Below, one piece after another: positions 55,677 to 64,000 of a stretch of DNA of 64,000 nt (within the stretch, counting starts at the first letter, position 1; every line of letters starts with the position of its first letter). Both the position numbers and the translations under genes were made by a program. Under the pieces are notes generated by a model. It was not told the DNA's origin and did not search any database. It was given only the letters and a program-made list of their open reading frames with translations. The stretch is from CAUZFZ01 sp963579025 (lineage in GTDB: Bacteria; Planctomycetota; Planctomycetia; Planctomycetales; Planctomycetaceae): assembly GCA_963579025.1 (NCBI GenBank), contig CAUZFZ010000008.1:1-64000 (forward strand). Direction: 5' to 3'.

Positions 55677-56297
55677 TTACTCTTCGCCTTCTTCTTCGTC
55701 CTTAGCGCCAATGACTTCCGGCTGAGCCCCGGCAGACGCATCCTCCTGGACAATGTCAATTTCCTGAACCGCGTTGATTCTCAGTACGACTGTGTCGCCG
55801 GGCACTTCCGTTGTGGCTCCCTCAGGCAGTTCCAGGTCAGAGACAGTGACTGTGTCGTCAATCCTCATTGAGCCGAGGCGAACAGAAAAGTTAGCCGGCA
55901 CATCGAACGGCGGACATTCGACTGTGAGCGAATGCATCTGCACATCCAGAACACCTTCGCTGACCTGACCGCGAGTATCGATCGCGATGTTGACTTCAAT
56001 TCGCGCCGTTGGGTCGATCCGTTGCAGATCGACGTGCAGGACGGTCGTGAGAAATGTGTCCCACTGAACCTCTCGGATCATGGTCATTTCGACGTTTCCG
56101 CCGAGGTCGACATTGACCACATGCGCCCCAGCCAGAAGGACCGGCATGGCGCGGTCTGCACTCAGTGAGAGCTTTACTGCATCTTGCCCCAACCCGTACA
56201 TACTGGCTGGAATTTGCCCATTCATGCGGAGTCGCTGCGAATTGGATGTTCCCAGAGCTGTCCGGACTTCAGCGGACAGCGTTGATGTTGTAGCCAT
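55677..56297 (-). CDS. rplY: Ribosomal protein bL25 (CTC form)
   Basis: 206 aa, the long two-domain TL5/CTC-type bL25 that binds 5S rRNA. The N-terminal domain starts LSAEVRTALGTSNSQRLRMN and includes GQIPASMYG. The C-terminal beta domain contains VDLQRIDPTARIEVNIAI. An acidic tail (DEEEGEE) ends the protein. It is the first gene of the rplY-pth-rpsF-ssb-rplI unit, so a promoter should lie just upstream of 56297. Confidence 0.93.
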   Translation of the reverse strand: MATTSTLSAEVRTALGTSNSQRLRMNGQIPASMYGLGQDAVKLSLSADRAMPVLLAGAHVVNVDLGGNVEMTMIREVQWDTFLTTVLHVDLQRIDPTARIEVNIAIDTRGQVSEGVLDVQMHSLTVECPPFDVPANFSVRLGSMRIDDTVTVSDLELPEGATTEVPGDTVVLRINAVQEIDIVQEDASAGAQPEVIGAKDEEEGEE

Positions 56298-56951
56298 TTC
56301 CGTGCTCGATATGCTTATACAGTAAGTGTTTATGATCGAGGGCGACTGCTTGGAGACGCCGACCGTTACCGCAGACTCTGCTCCGGAAACAGTGCCCGAG
56401 CAAAAGAGAAGCGGGGAAGATACTGGCGGTCCCCAGGCGGTTCAAGGGTATGGCTGCAAACGGTGTTACGCCCACGACGGACGGGCGGCCGAAGCTCCCA
56501 CTGGCCACAAAATGGCAGGTCCAGGCAGTCTCGGGATATCAGGTGTGTGTGCCATGTTGTGATCCAGTTCAGACTTTTCAGGCGGCTGTTTGTCCCAACC
56601 GCCCTGGTGATTTCCGTAGTCCGGGCCCCGATCAGCTTCACGAGTACCGGTCGGTGATCAACGGCTGTTGTACTTCTGGAACTCAACTGCGATGCGCCCC
56701 AAACGGTGCGTGCTGGTGAGCCTACCCGGACTGACGCAGAATCGTGATCTAAACGTCTGATCGCCGACGAAAACTGGCGGCGCCATGATGATCGTTTCAG
56801 AGATCGGTCGCAGGAACCTGTTGAGTGATGCAATGGATTCCGCCACTCCACGGCGTCGCGCGGGCAATCTCGGCGATTGACTCATCGTGTCCGCCTCGGC
56901 GTCTGCCAGGTTAGGCCCCTCGAAAGGCGACTCGCGTTGATTCGCCAGACC
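56298..56951. other. 654-bp region without a recognised gene
   Basis: Reading frames here have no recognisable motifs or start signals and look like noise. The region should hold the rplY promoter. No tRNA T-loop consensus or other RNA signature was recognised on either strand. It could hold an unrecognised small RNA or a decayed gene. Confidence 0.45.
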
Positions 56952-57833
56952 TCACTTGAGACGGAAACGAATTGGCAGGCGGGCAGTCCACTCGACGGGC
57001 TTGTCATCACGAGTGGCCGGGTGGAATTCCCAGTTGCGGACCGCGTCGAGAGCCGCGTCGTCCAGGATGCGATGACCGCTGCTGCTCGCGATCTTGACCG
57101 CGCTCACAAGACCGTCAGCGCCAATTGTCACGCTCAGAGTCACGACCCCCTCCATGCCTCGTCGTACCGCGCCCTCCGGATACAGAGGACTGGGATTCTC
57201 CAGCGGGCGGGCGGGTGTTGTTTCAGTCGTACCAACCGATTGCGGGATAGCGGCAGGAGATGCCTGGGCGACGTTCTCGACGAGTTCTGTTGACAACTTG
57301 ACCGGTTGTGGACCACTTCGCGGGAGGCGGACACGATGGATTGGCTGTTTGTCTGGCTTCGGCAACGACTGCTGTTCGACGGGCAGAATCTCGGTGCGGT
57401 CGATCCGCGAATCCTTTGGCTTGTCGATTTGTTGAGTGGTGCGTGGCTGTGCGGAGATCGCCACGGACTCCTGACGCCCCAGATGTGACTCGGAATGAGC
57501 GACCCGTGAGAGTTCCTGCGGTCTGTCCGTCGCCGATAAATCAAGCGGCGGCAATGCGGCGAATTGCTCGCGCATGCTTTCAGCAATGCCGGGCTCCCGA
57601 GCGGGCTCAACCGAGGGTTTGGGAACATCCAGTGGCTCAACCACTGCCTCAACCGTCAGTGGTTTGGCGGCGGGCATCGGAACTGCGGTGAAAGTCGAAC
57701 TGATCACGGCCCGCGTACCAACGACCGTCGGTCGCTCAGCCCGCGCCGATGTGAACAGCGAACCAAGTACTGCGAGTACGGCGGCATGCACACCCACCGA
57801 AGTTGACCACGAAAAAACGCTAAGCCGCGACAT
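56952..57833 (-). CDS. TonB-family energy transducer-like protein
   Basis: 293 aa. An N-terminal membrane anchor (VGVHAAVLAVLGSLFTS) is followed by a Pro/Glu-rich periplasmic linker. The C-terminal TonB fold has PSPLYPEGAVRRGMEGVVTL, then VKIASSSGHRILDDAALDA and VRNWEFHPA. TonB couples the inner-membrane proton gradient to outer-membrane transporters, but no ExbB, ExbD or TonB-dependent receptor gene is in the window. AGGCAGG lies just upstream of the ATG. Family membership is clear; the partner is unknown. Confidence 0.85.
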   Translation of the reverse strand: MSRLSVFSWSTSVGVHAAVLAVLGSLFTSARAERPTVVGTRAVISSTFTAVPMPAAKPLTVEAVVEPLDVPKPSVEPAREPGIAESMREQFAALPPLDLSATDRPQELSRVAHSESHLGRQESVAISAQPRTTQQIDKPKDSRIDRTEILPVEQQSLPKPDKQPIHRVRLPRSGPQPVKLSTELVENVAQASPAAIPQSVGTTETTPARPLENPSPLYPEGAVRRGMEGVVTLSVTIGADGLVSAVKIASSSGHRILDDAALDAVRNWEFHPATRDDKPVEWTARLPIRFRLK

Positions 57834-58128
57834 CCTGCCTGAGACCTTTCATACCGGTTACTACGACCCGAGGTGACTCTTCCACGTCGTATGAACAACA
57901 CAGAATAGACGACGAGACTCGCTGGAGCATGCGTTCCGGCCACAGCCGGGCGAACCAGAGCAGCACTGTAGCCAGTCGTGGCCGCAGTCCGAGGACCATC
58001 AGCATGGTCAATCGGTCGCCGTGGTCGTTGATAATCTGTCCGGTTCCGCGCGGCGTACGTCGGTCATTCGGGAATCGAGGCACGTTGAGCGGATTCCTGC
58101 GCCACAGTAACTGTCGGCTGAAATCCGC

Positions 58129-59586
58129 TTAGAACAGCTCGGCGATCGGAGCGCCTTCTTCCACAATGTAGCGCGGCCGACCTCGGGGGTCGGGATAGGT
58201 CGCGTCGACGGGGATACCAAAGTAGCGATAAATCGTGGCCGTCAGATCGCCCGGCGTGACAGGCCGTAAGGCCGGCTGGCTGCCGTCGAATTCCGACGAC
58301 CCGATGACCTGGCCGTGATTGAGTCCGCCGCCCGCCATGCACATTGACATCACCGACGGCCAGTGGTTGCGGCCATCTGTGCTGCCCTGCGTGCCCATCG
58401 ACGGCGAGCGACCGAATTCGCCCATTGAGATCACCAGCGTGTCCTCCAGCAGACCGCGTTCTTCCAGGTCGCTGATAAGCGTTGTCAGCAGGTGATCAAA
58501 CAGCGGCAGCAGCGGGCGGAGGCCTTTGGAGATGCCGCCGTACGGCGGAATGTTGTCGCCGTGATTGTCCCACGTTCCAGATGCCGTGTGGTAACTCAGG
58601 TCGAGCGTGACGAAACTCGTACCGGCTTCGACAAGTCGTCGGGCAATCAGAGCCTGCTGACACCACAAATGATCTCCGTATCGCGCGCGGACAGCGGCGG
58701 GTTCCTGCTCAATATCAAACGCCTGCCGTGCGCGTCCGCCAAACAGTAGATCGATGGCCTGCTGACTGAACGCATCCAGTGAGTCCATCGAGCCGCCCTG
58801 GTCCAGCCCACGTCGAAGATGATCGATCTGCCGCATCAGCGACTGCCGCTCACTCATGCGCGACTGCGACAGACCTGTCGGCATGTTGAACATCGACGGG
58901 CTCGTCATCTTTCCGGTGTCTTTGCCGACCAGATCGTAAATCGGCAGCTTGCAGGCCAGGTTGGCAATGAACGGGTTGTGTTCTTTGCCCAGTGCACCGG
59001 CATAGCCGATGTGACTGCGGTGCTTCTGGAAGGCAACGTAAGGCGGCATGCCTGGCGCGTTAGCCCCGTGAAACTTCGACACGATCGAGCCCGCACAGGG
59101 AAACTGGAGGGCTTTGGGGTTCACGCGCGGAGCGGCGGCCAGGTTACCGGTCTGCATGACCATGTTCGGCTGATGGCTGCTGTGCCGGGCGTCGATCGAG
59201 CGGATGATCGTGAAGCGATCGAGCATGGCCGCCTGTTTGGGCAGATGCTCGCAGATAATCGTCCCCGGCATCGCAGTTTGAGTGACACCGAACGGCCCGC
59301 GATTGATATACGGACGCTCCGGTTTTGGATCCCACGTGTCGATATGACTTGGCCCGCCAGCCATCCAGAGCAGGATCACTTTCTTGCCGGTGGGCAATTG
59401 AGCCCCGGAGTTGGCCGCTTCGGCCCGGGCCTGCAACAGTCCGGGCAATGTGATCCCGGCCATTCCGGCCAATCCGGTTTTCAGCATGCCACGACGATTG
59501 AGCATCATCAGGCCTTCACGTTCCCTGCCGTTCAGATGCGTGAAGGCGTGCTGCGATGAGTGGTGGGCAAGGTGGGAATCAGCCAT
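58129..59586 (-). CDS. DUF1501 protein with Tat signal, unpaired
   Basis: About 485 aa. The ATG at 59586 is supported by GGAG at six bases. A twin-arginine signal (NRRGMLKTGLAGMAGITLPG, 30-49) follows after a 29-residue polar leader. Family motifs are LLWMAGGPSHIDTWDPKPER, then ISMGEFGRSPSMG and MCMAGGGLNHGQVIGSSEFD. It ends TYPDPRGRPRYIVEEGAPIA, a form closely parallel to the 25892 gene's end (DPAGRPQYLIEKRIPM). It is a predicted periplasmic metal-dependent hydrolase of unknown substrate, with no DUF1549 partner adjacent. Confidence 0.87.
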   Translation of the reverse strand: MADSHLAHHSSQHAFTHLNGREREGLMMLNRRGMLKTGLAGMAGITLPGLLQARAEAANSGAQLPTGKKVILLWMAGGPSHIDTWDPKPERPYINRGPFGVTQTAMPGTIICEHLPKQAAMLDRFTIIRSIDARHSSHQPNMVMQTGNLAAAPRVNPKALQFPCAGSIVSKFHGANAPGMPPYVAFQKHRSHIGYAGALGKEHNPFIANLACKLPIYDLVGKDTGKMTSPSMFNMPTGLSQSRMSERQSLMRQIDHLRRGLDQGGSMDSLDAFSQQAIDLLFGGRARQAFDIEQEPAAVRARYGDHLWCQQALIARRLVEAGTSFVTLDLSYHTASGTWDNHGDNIPPYGGISKGLRPLLPLFDHLLTTLISDLEERGLLEDTLVISMGEFGRSPSMGTQGSTDGRNHWPSVMSMCMAGGGLNHGQVIGSSEFDGSQPALRPVTPGDLTATIYRYFGIPVDATYPDPRGRPRYIVEEGAPIAELF

Positions 59587-59705
59587 CAGTGTCTCCGCTC
59601 GTTGGTAGTCGCGGGATCTATCCGGTTTGTCCGAGGTCCGCAAAATCTGATAGACAGGCTGTCCGGGATTCCGCGACCTCGATCTGCAATATGCGGACGT
59701 CCGAT

Positions 59706-59730
59706 GAACCGCACAAGTGCGGTTACTACG
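59706..59730 (-). repeat. GTAGTAACCGC palindromic repeat, copy 1
   Basis: On the reverse strand it reads GTAGTAACCGCACTTGTGCG and on to GGTT. The inner palindrome AACCGCAC/GTGCGGTT is at 59707-59724. A related copy in the other orientation is at 63052-63075. It lies between feoB and the DUF1501 gene. Confidence 0.6.
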
Positions 59731-59737
59731 AACTGTG

Positions 59738-61957
59738 TCAGCCCAGCAGCAGCATTCCGGCCTGGTAAGTCAGCAGTGCTCCGACGTAGGCCAGTCCGGT
59801 CATGTAGGCGAACGTAAACGCTGGCCACAGCCAGGAATTGGTTTCCCGTCGGATAATCATCAACGTCGACGCGCACTGAGCGCACAGCGCGAAGAAGACC
59901 ATGATTGAGCACGCCACCACGACGTTGTAGACGGGAGTTCCGTCCTCGTGCCGCGAAGCCCTCAGCCGGTCCTTAAGACCGTCACTTTCTTCGTCCACCT
60001 CTCCGCCCAGACTGTAGATCGTTCCGAGTGTCGAGATGATGACCTCACGCGCCGGGAACGACGCGAGCACACCGACTCCGATTTTCCAGTCCCAGCCGAG
60101 TGGGCGAACGACCGGTTCGATCGCATGACCCGCCTGGCCCAGAAAGCTGGCTTCGATCAGCGCTGCACTTAAGTGATTCTGTCGCGTCGACAGCTCTTCC
60201 AGTTCCTGCTCAATGGATTCGCGATTGCCTGGTTCCTGAGTCGGCTCGGCGGCCTGAACCTGGAGTTGTTCGACCTGTGTTTCAAGCTGGTGCAGTTCGG
60301 TGTGATCGGCGGGGAAGTAGGCCGCGGCCCAGACCAGAATCGTCGTGGCGAAGATCAGCGTACCGGCCCGTACGACGAAGGCTTTTGAGCGATCGTAAAC
60401 CCGTGCCAGCACGATGCGGGCGGATGGCCACTTGTATGACGGCAGTTCCATCACGAATGGGGACGTTTCGCCTTTGAAGAACGTTTTGCTGAGCAACCAG
60501 GCAACCGGCACGGCAACAAGCGCCCCAAGAGACGACATTCCGAACAGCACGATCCCCTGCAGTCCGATGGCTCCACCGAGATACGCAACGGGCGGAACAA
60601 AGACCGTCGTCAGCAGCACGTACACCGGCAGGCGGGCCGAGCAGCTCATCAGCGGCGCGACAAGAATCGTGATCATGCGATCGCGCCGGTTCTCGATGAC
60701 TCGCGTGGCCATGACGCCGGGGATTGCACACGCGAACGAACTCATGAGCGGCACGAAGGACTTGCCGCTCAGACCGAGCTTTGTCATCAGTCGATCCATG
60801 ACAAACGCCGCGCGGGCCAGGTACCCGCAGTCTTCCAGCACAGCAATGAAGAAGAACAGCAGCGCGATCTGCGGCAGGAATACCAGTACGCCACCGACAC
60901 CCGCGATCGCTCCGTCAATCAGCAGACTTCGCAACGGTCCCGGCTCGACGCGAGCAGAGACGTTGTCCGAGGCAAAGGACTGCGCGACTTCCACCAGCTC
61001 CATCACCGGTGCGGCCCATGTGTAAAGTGCCTGGAAGACGACAAACATCAACAGTGCGAACACCACCAGACCGAACACTCGATGAGTCAGCCAGCGGTCC
61101 AGCCGGTCACTGCCGGTTCGCACGCGTGTACGAGGAATGGACGCGATGCCGGAAAGCACTTCTCTTGCCCATGCGTATCGGGACTTCGCCTCGACTATGG
61201 GGACGCGAAAGCCGGCCAGCTTCAGGCGATCGCGGGCCTCTTTGAGTTGTCCTGCGAGTTCCGGGCCGGTCTGCGCCACGAGATCGGTTTCAATCTGTCC
61301 GCCAGGATCCAGGAGCAGCCGCTCGATCAGATAGAAGGGCTGCTTCGGATCGCTGAGCTGTTCATCCAGCGTCTGGCATTCTTTGTAAAACTCGTCCGGA
61401 AACGGCTCGAAGCGTTTCGGGGCGGGAAGTGAGTCCGAGTTGACGATCGCCTGTCGCAGATCGCTGACGCCCATCCGGCGATGCGCTTCGCAAATGACGA
61501 CTGGCATTTTCAGCCGTTGCCGCAATCCCTCGACGTCGATGCTGACCTGTCTCGCCTGGGCGACATCCCACATGTTCAGCACGAGGATTGCTGGCAGGCC
61601 CAGGTCCAGAACCTGGCTGACAAGATACAGGTTACGTTCAAGGTTCGACGCATCGACGATGCAGACGACGGCGTCGAGTTGCCCGATGTCTTTCTGCCGG
61701 CCCAGAAGCACTTCGACGGACACCATCTCGTCCAGTGTTCGTGGCGAGAGGCTGTAGGTCCCCGGCAGGTCAATCAGTTCGACGGTGCGGTTCTCGAAGT
61801 GAACACGTCCGATTTTCTTCTCGACGGTCACGCCGGGAAAGTTGCCGATCCGCGCCTGCATCCCGGTCAGCGCGTTAAACAGAGTGCTCTTGCCGGTATT
61901 CGGATTACCGATCAACGCAACGCGGTGAGGACCGGTTCGATGGGTGGGTTCTGCCAT
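59738..61957 (-). CDS. feoB: Ferrous iron transport protein B
   Basis: 739 aa. The N-terminal G-domain has GNPNTGKS (G1, 17-24), DLPGTYSL (G3, 63-70) and NMWDVA (G4). The membrane part has the two duplicated gate domains, including FVPLMSSFACAIPGVMATR and ASFPAREVIISTLGTIYS. It takes up Fe2+ across the inner membrane in a GTP-dependent manner. feoA ends 3 bp upstream, the standard feoA-feoB pair. Confidence 0.96.
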   Translation of the reverse strand: MAEPTHRTGPHRVALIGNPNTGKSTLFNALTGMQARIGNFPGVTVEKKIGRVHFENRTVELIDLPGTYSLSPRTLDEMVSVEVLLGRQKDIGQLDAVVCIVDASNLERNLYLVSQVLDLGLPAILVLNMWDVAQARQVSIDVEGLRQRLKMPVVICEAHRRMGVSDLRQAIVNSDSLPAPKRFEPFPDEFYKECQTLDEQLSDPKQPFYLIERLLLDPGGQIETDLVAQTGPELAGQLKEARDRLKLAGFRVPIVEAKSRYAWAREVLSGIASIPRTRVRTGSDRLDRWLTHRVFGLVVFALLMFVVFQALYTWAAPVMELVEVAQSFASDNVSARVEPGPLRSLLIDGAIAGVGGVLVFLPQIALLFFFIAVLEDCGYLARAAFVMDRLMTKLGLSGKSFVPLMSSFACAIPGVMATRVIENRRDRMITILVAPLMSCSARLPVYVLLTTVFVPPVAYLGGAIGLQGIVLFGMSSLGALVAVPVAWLLSKTFFKGETSPFVMELPSYKWPSARIVLARVYDRSKAFVVRAGTLIFATTILVWAAAYFPADHTELHQLETQVEQLQVQAAEPTQEPGNRESIEQELEELSTRQNHLSAALIEASFLGQAGHAIEPVVRPLGWDWKIGVGVLASFPAREVIISTLGTIYSLGGEVDEESDGLKDRLRASRHEDGTPVYNVVVACSIMVFFALCAQCASTLMIIRRETNSWLWPAFTFAYMTGLAYVGALLTYQAGMLLLG

Positions 61958-61960
61958 AAA

Positions 61961-62191
61961 TCAATCGGCCGAGTCGATCAGCACGCGTCGGGCTTCTTCA
62001 GACCGCAGCGACAGGCGGTATCCGCGAATCTGGAATTCGATGGGATCGCCCAGCGGGGCTCGACCGACGAACTCAATGAATTCGCCGTCGGTCAGGCCCA
62101 TTTCCATCAGACGCACCGCGATGGCGTCGTCACCGACCACATCGCGGATTCGGGCGACCTGCCCGTCGTGCAACGTATCAAGCGTCGGCAC
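61961..62191 (-). CDS. feoA: Ferrous iron transport protein A
   Basis: 76-aa FeoA with SH3-like fold. Visible segments are RIRDVVGDDAIAVRLMEMGL and GDPIEFQIRGYRLSLRSEEA. It interacts with FeoB and modulates Fe2+ uptake. It lies 3 bp before feoB and 3 bp after the upstream secreted-protein gene, so all three are probably one transcript. Confidence 0.93.
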   Translation of the reverse strand: MPTLDTLHDGQVARIRDVVGDDAIAVRLMEMGLTDGEFIEFVGRAPLGDPIEFQIRGYRLSLRSEEARRVLIDSAD

Positions 62192-62194
62192 TGT

Positions 62195-62941
62195 CTATCC
62201 CGTCTTCTTTGAGGTTGTGCGGCGGCGTTTCGATTTGGACTTCTTGTCATCTTCCTTGAAGAACTCCTCGGATTTGAGGGCCTCTTTCAGCAGAACTCGC
62301 ACTGCGACAATCTGGACCCGTCCGCCGGCGGCCGGGACCTGCACGTATTCGACAGGTGTCCCCTCCTCGATCATGTCCGTCTCCGTCGTACTGACCGTGA
62401 CTGTAGCGCCCTTGTCGATGTAAACGGGTGCCTTCTTTAACTGTGCCACGTTCAGCGTCAGTGTTTCGTAGTCGGCAAACTTCTCGTCCTGTTGCCGCGA
62501 CATGATCATGCCGGCCAGGTCGTAAGCGTTCGTACTTTGACCAATCCGGTTGGGAGCCTTGGCGACCCGCGGCTTCGTGCGTTTCGCGAGCGGGCCGACA
62601 TGTACGGTCCACTTCTTCACGAACAGCATCTGATTGGTCAGGACACCAGTGCCAGTCACAATCTGCCGGTCACACAGGAATCCGAGGTCACCTTTGGCCT
62701 CGACCGAGAACTGAATCTTCGGCGAGATGAGTACTGTGATCGGATCGCCACCGGCTTCGCTCTTAATGACCAGCGAGGTCAGGCGTCCCTTCTTTTTCAC
62801 CTCCGCAACTGTCCCTTTAAGCGACGGTGGCGGCTTCTGTGCCTTACCTTGCTGATTCCCCTGCGCCTGAACGTCCGGGGTCGAGCCAACCAGCAGACTG
62901 CTGGCGAAGGCTGCAAACAGAATTGATGTTGAGAGTTTCAT
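62195..62941 (-). CDS. Secreted beta-rich protein of unknown function, first gene of the feo unit
   Basis: About 248 aa. The ATG at 62941 has AGGAGA upstream and is followed by a signal peptide (MKLSTSILFAAFASSLLVG). A Pro/Gln/Lys-rich stretch leads to a beta-rich part (GTVAEVKKKGRLTSLVIKSE, then KIQFSVEAKGDLGFL). The C-terminus is strongly basic (SKSKRRRTTSKKTG). I do not recognise a family. Its stop is 3 bp from feoA, so a link to iron uptake is inferred from position only. Confidence 0.7.
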   Translation of the reverse strand: MKLSTSILFAAFASSLLVGSTPDVQAQGNQQGKAQKPPPSLKGTVAEVKKKGRLTSLVIKSEAGGDPITVLISPKIQFSVEAKGDLGFLCDRQIVTGTGVLTNQMLFVKKWTVHVGPLAKRTKPRVAKAPNRIGQSTNAYDLAGMIMSRQQDEKFADYETLTLNVAQLKKAPVYIDKGATVTVSTTETDMIEEGTPVEYVQVPAAGGRVQIVAVRVLLKEALKSEEFFKEDDKKSKSKRRRTTSKKTG

Positions 62942-63051
62942 CGGCGTCTCCTGCGCGTGCCGGCGTATGACTCGCGTTGTGAAGGAGTAGAAAAAGCGGG
63001 CGATTCCAATCCTGCGGGACAAGCCAGCATACCCAGGCCCGGTATGCGTTT

Positions 63052-63075
63052 GTAGTAACCGCATTCACGCGGTTC
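63052..63075 (+). repeat. GTAGTAACCGC palindromic repeat, copy 2
   Basis: Reads GTAGTAACCGCATTCACGCG and on to GTTC, with AACCGC/GCGGTT as an inner palindrome. It is related to the copy at 59706-59730. Confidence 0.6.
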
Positions 63076-63095
63076 GGCTTCGTGCGTGCCGGGAC

Positions 63096-63255
63096 ACAAA
63101 ACCGTGAAGTAGACGGGACGTCAGCCGTAGCCCGATTTCTCCGAAATCGGGACCAGACGACATCGCAACCTGCCGGCACATCGACCGCCGCTCAGTCTTC
63201 CCAGGTCCAGGGCAGCGGATTTCGGAGAAATCCGCCTACGGTTTCACGGTTTTGT
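63096..63255. repeat. 160-bp palindromic MITE-like element
   Basis: Outer arms ACAAAACCGTGAA (63096-63108) and TTCACGGTTTTGT (63243-63255) are perfect inverted copies. Inside lie CCGTAG/CTACGG (63125-63130 and 63236-63241) and two hairpins: CCCGATTTCTCCGAAATCGG (from 63131) and CGGATTTCGGAGAAATCCG (63216-63234). No coding frame is present. Confidence 0.8.
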
Positions 63256-63286
63256 TCCTGAACAGCCGCGATTCTTCCACCGTCGG

Positions 63287-64000
63287 CTAATTCACGCTCA
63301 GCCGGTGCACGAAGATGTCCAGATAGATCACGAACACCATCAGACCGAGCACGAACGCCATGCCGCAATAGGTGGCCGCGATCAGCACACGTTCACTGGG
63401 ACGTCGGCGCGTGACGCCTTCCCAGATCAGAAAGACCATGTGGCCGCCATCCAGAACCGGAATCGGCAGGAAATTGAGCACCGCCAGATTCACGCTGAGG
63501 AAGCCGAGGAACAGCAACAGCTTGGGCATGCCCTGTTTGGAGACCTCAAACGCCACCTGCGCAATTCCGACGGGGCCGTGCAGATTCTTGGTCGACAGGT
63601 CGCCGGAAAAGAGATTGCGGATCGTCAAGTAGATGTCGATCGCCGTATTTCGTGTGTGACGAAACGCCATCCCCAAAGCACCGACCATCGAGTCATCCTG
63701 CAACATCATGGATTCGGGATACAGAATGACGCCGCGGTTGGGAATGTACCGGTCGGGGTCGGCTGTGCTCTGACCCAGCTCTTTCGTCAGTGTTTTGTTG
63801 TCCTTGTCGTCGAACGACAGCGTGACCGTTGGCCGAGCGATTTCCTGAAGCTGCCAGAACGCAAACGCCATGTTCTTCTTGCTGGGCTGATCCAGTGCAA
63901 TCTCGATTGAGGACTTCTTCATCATCTGCTGAAAGTCTTCATCCTGCGATTCGATCTTCATCGACGCGAGTATCTCTCCGCCCCGGAGGCCGGCATTCCA
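63287..64000 (-). CDS. RseP-type M50 site-2 metalloprotease, 5' end outside the window
   Basis: The last 237 residues are present; the coding frame stays open to the window edge. The partial N-terminal end here is NAGLRGGEIL, the ligand-binding edge of a PDZ domain. Two membrane helices follow, with LPIPVLDGGHMVFLIWE containing the LDGG that supplies the third zinc ligand; the HExxH is off-window. It cleaves membrane proteins within the bilayer, typically anti-sigma factors, and rids membranes of signal peptides. It is likely the rseP gene of the isoprenoid/cell-envelope cluster. Confidence 0.85.
   Translation of the reverse strand, partial: WNAGLRGGEILASMKIESQDEDFQQMMKKSSIEIALDQPSKKNMAFAFWQLQEIARPTVTLSFDDKDNKTLTKELGQSTADPDRYIPNRGVILYPESMMLQDDSMVGALGMAFRHTRNTAIDIYLTIRNLFSGDLSTKNLHGPVGIAQVAFEVSKQGMPKLLLFLGFLSVNLAVLNFLPIPVLDGGHMVFLIWEGVTRRRPSERVLIAATYCGMAFVLGLMVFVIYLDIFVHRLSVN

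Larger units (their letters stand above)
62942..63286. other. Gene-free region with repeats
   Basis: Between the secreted protein and the RseP-like gene. It holds the GTAGTAACCGC repeat (63052-63075) and a palindromic element (63096-63255). No coding frame is supported. Confidence 0.5.

Noticed and set aside
56366..56885. Reverse and forward frames of 75-161 aa in the 56.3-56.9 kb gap
   Set aside because: They lack motifs, start signals and credible composition, and overlap each other on both strands.
57820..58083. An 87-aa reverse frame overlapping the TonB start by 14 nt
   Set aside because: Its C-terminal coding is built largely from a GTAGTAACCG-type repeat, no ribosome-binding site or family motif is visible, and composition looks random.

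Overview
The window looks like a chromosomal segment of a member of the Planctomycetota. Supporting this are three DUF1501 proteins, one PSCyt1/DUF1549-DUF1553 protein, a sulfatase remnant, a Ser/Thr kinase with LRR and WD40 pieces, a sialate O-acetylesterase, a large polysaccharide-lyase-like secreted protein, and two membrane proteins carrying the planctomycete 'WLGIPP..QPPNHYRLLGI' J-like domain. No rRNA, tRNA, CRISPR array, transposase or phage gene was recognised. Housekeeping genes are interleaved with large secreted or membrane proteins, as is usual in this phylum. No species is assigned.

Layout. 1-5 kb: a reverse-strand Ser/Thr kinase with an abrupt C-terminus and a secreted parallel beta-helix protein. 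5-11.3 kb: CCA-adding enzyme, an SDR, a MobA-like nucleotidyltransferase, small unknowns, and IMP dehydrogenase (guaB) overlapping a planctomycete-type unknown gene. 11.5-19.5 kb: membrane protein, PSCyt1-type protein plus DUF1501 partner, and a sulfatase pseudogene that has lost its catalytic segment. 19.7-29 kb: SDR, DUF309 protein, acyltransferase, NfeD-FloA membrane-microdomain operon, GNAT, DUF1501, xylulokinase. 29-36.7 kb: a 1401-aa exo-rhamnogalacturonan-lyase-like protein, sialate O-acetylesterase, a 289-bp palindromic element, and a PiT-family transporter.

36.8-46.3 kb is the most distinctive block. On the reverse strand lie, in order of transcription, an Hsp70-type ATPase with a novel N-terminal extension, a 1561-aa membrane-anchored WD40 protein, and an 886-aa membrane-anchored zinc-ribbon protein. 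The last two begin with the same J-like domain, which lacks the HPD tripeptide. This suggests a membrane-anchored chaperone system with a non-canonical J partner.

46.5-64 kb: PQQ-like propeller protein, alpha/beta hydrolase, M20 peptidase, rlmN-dnaB, and the rplY-pth-rpsF-ssb-rplI operon (without rpsR). These are followed by a TonB-like protein, a DUF1501 protein, an operon of a secreted protein with feoA-feoB, and the 3' part of an RseP-type site-2 protease cut by the window edge.

Intergenic regions carry several unrelated palindromic, MITE-like elements (near 4996, 22739, 35214, 50444 and 63096), a short GTAGTAACCGC repeat family, and TACTCN hexamer tracts. Five convincing intrinsic terminators were found.
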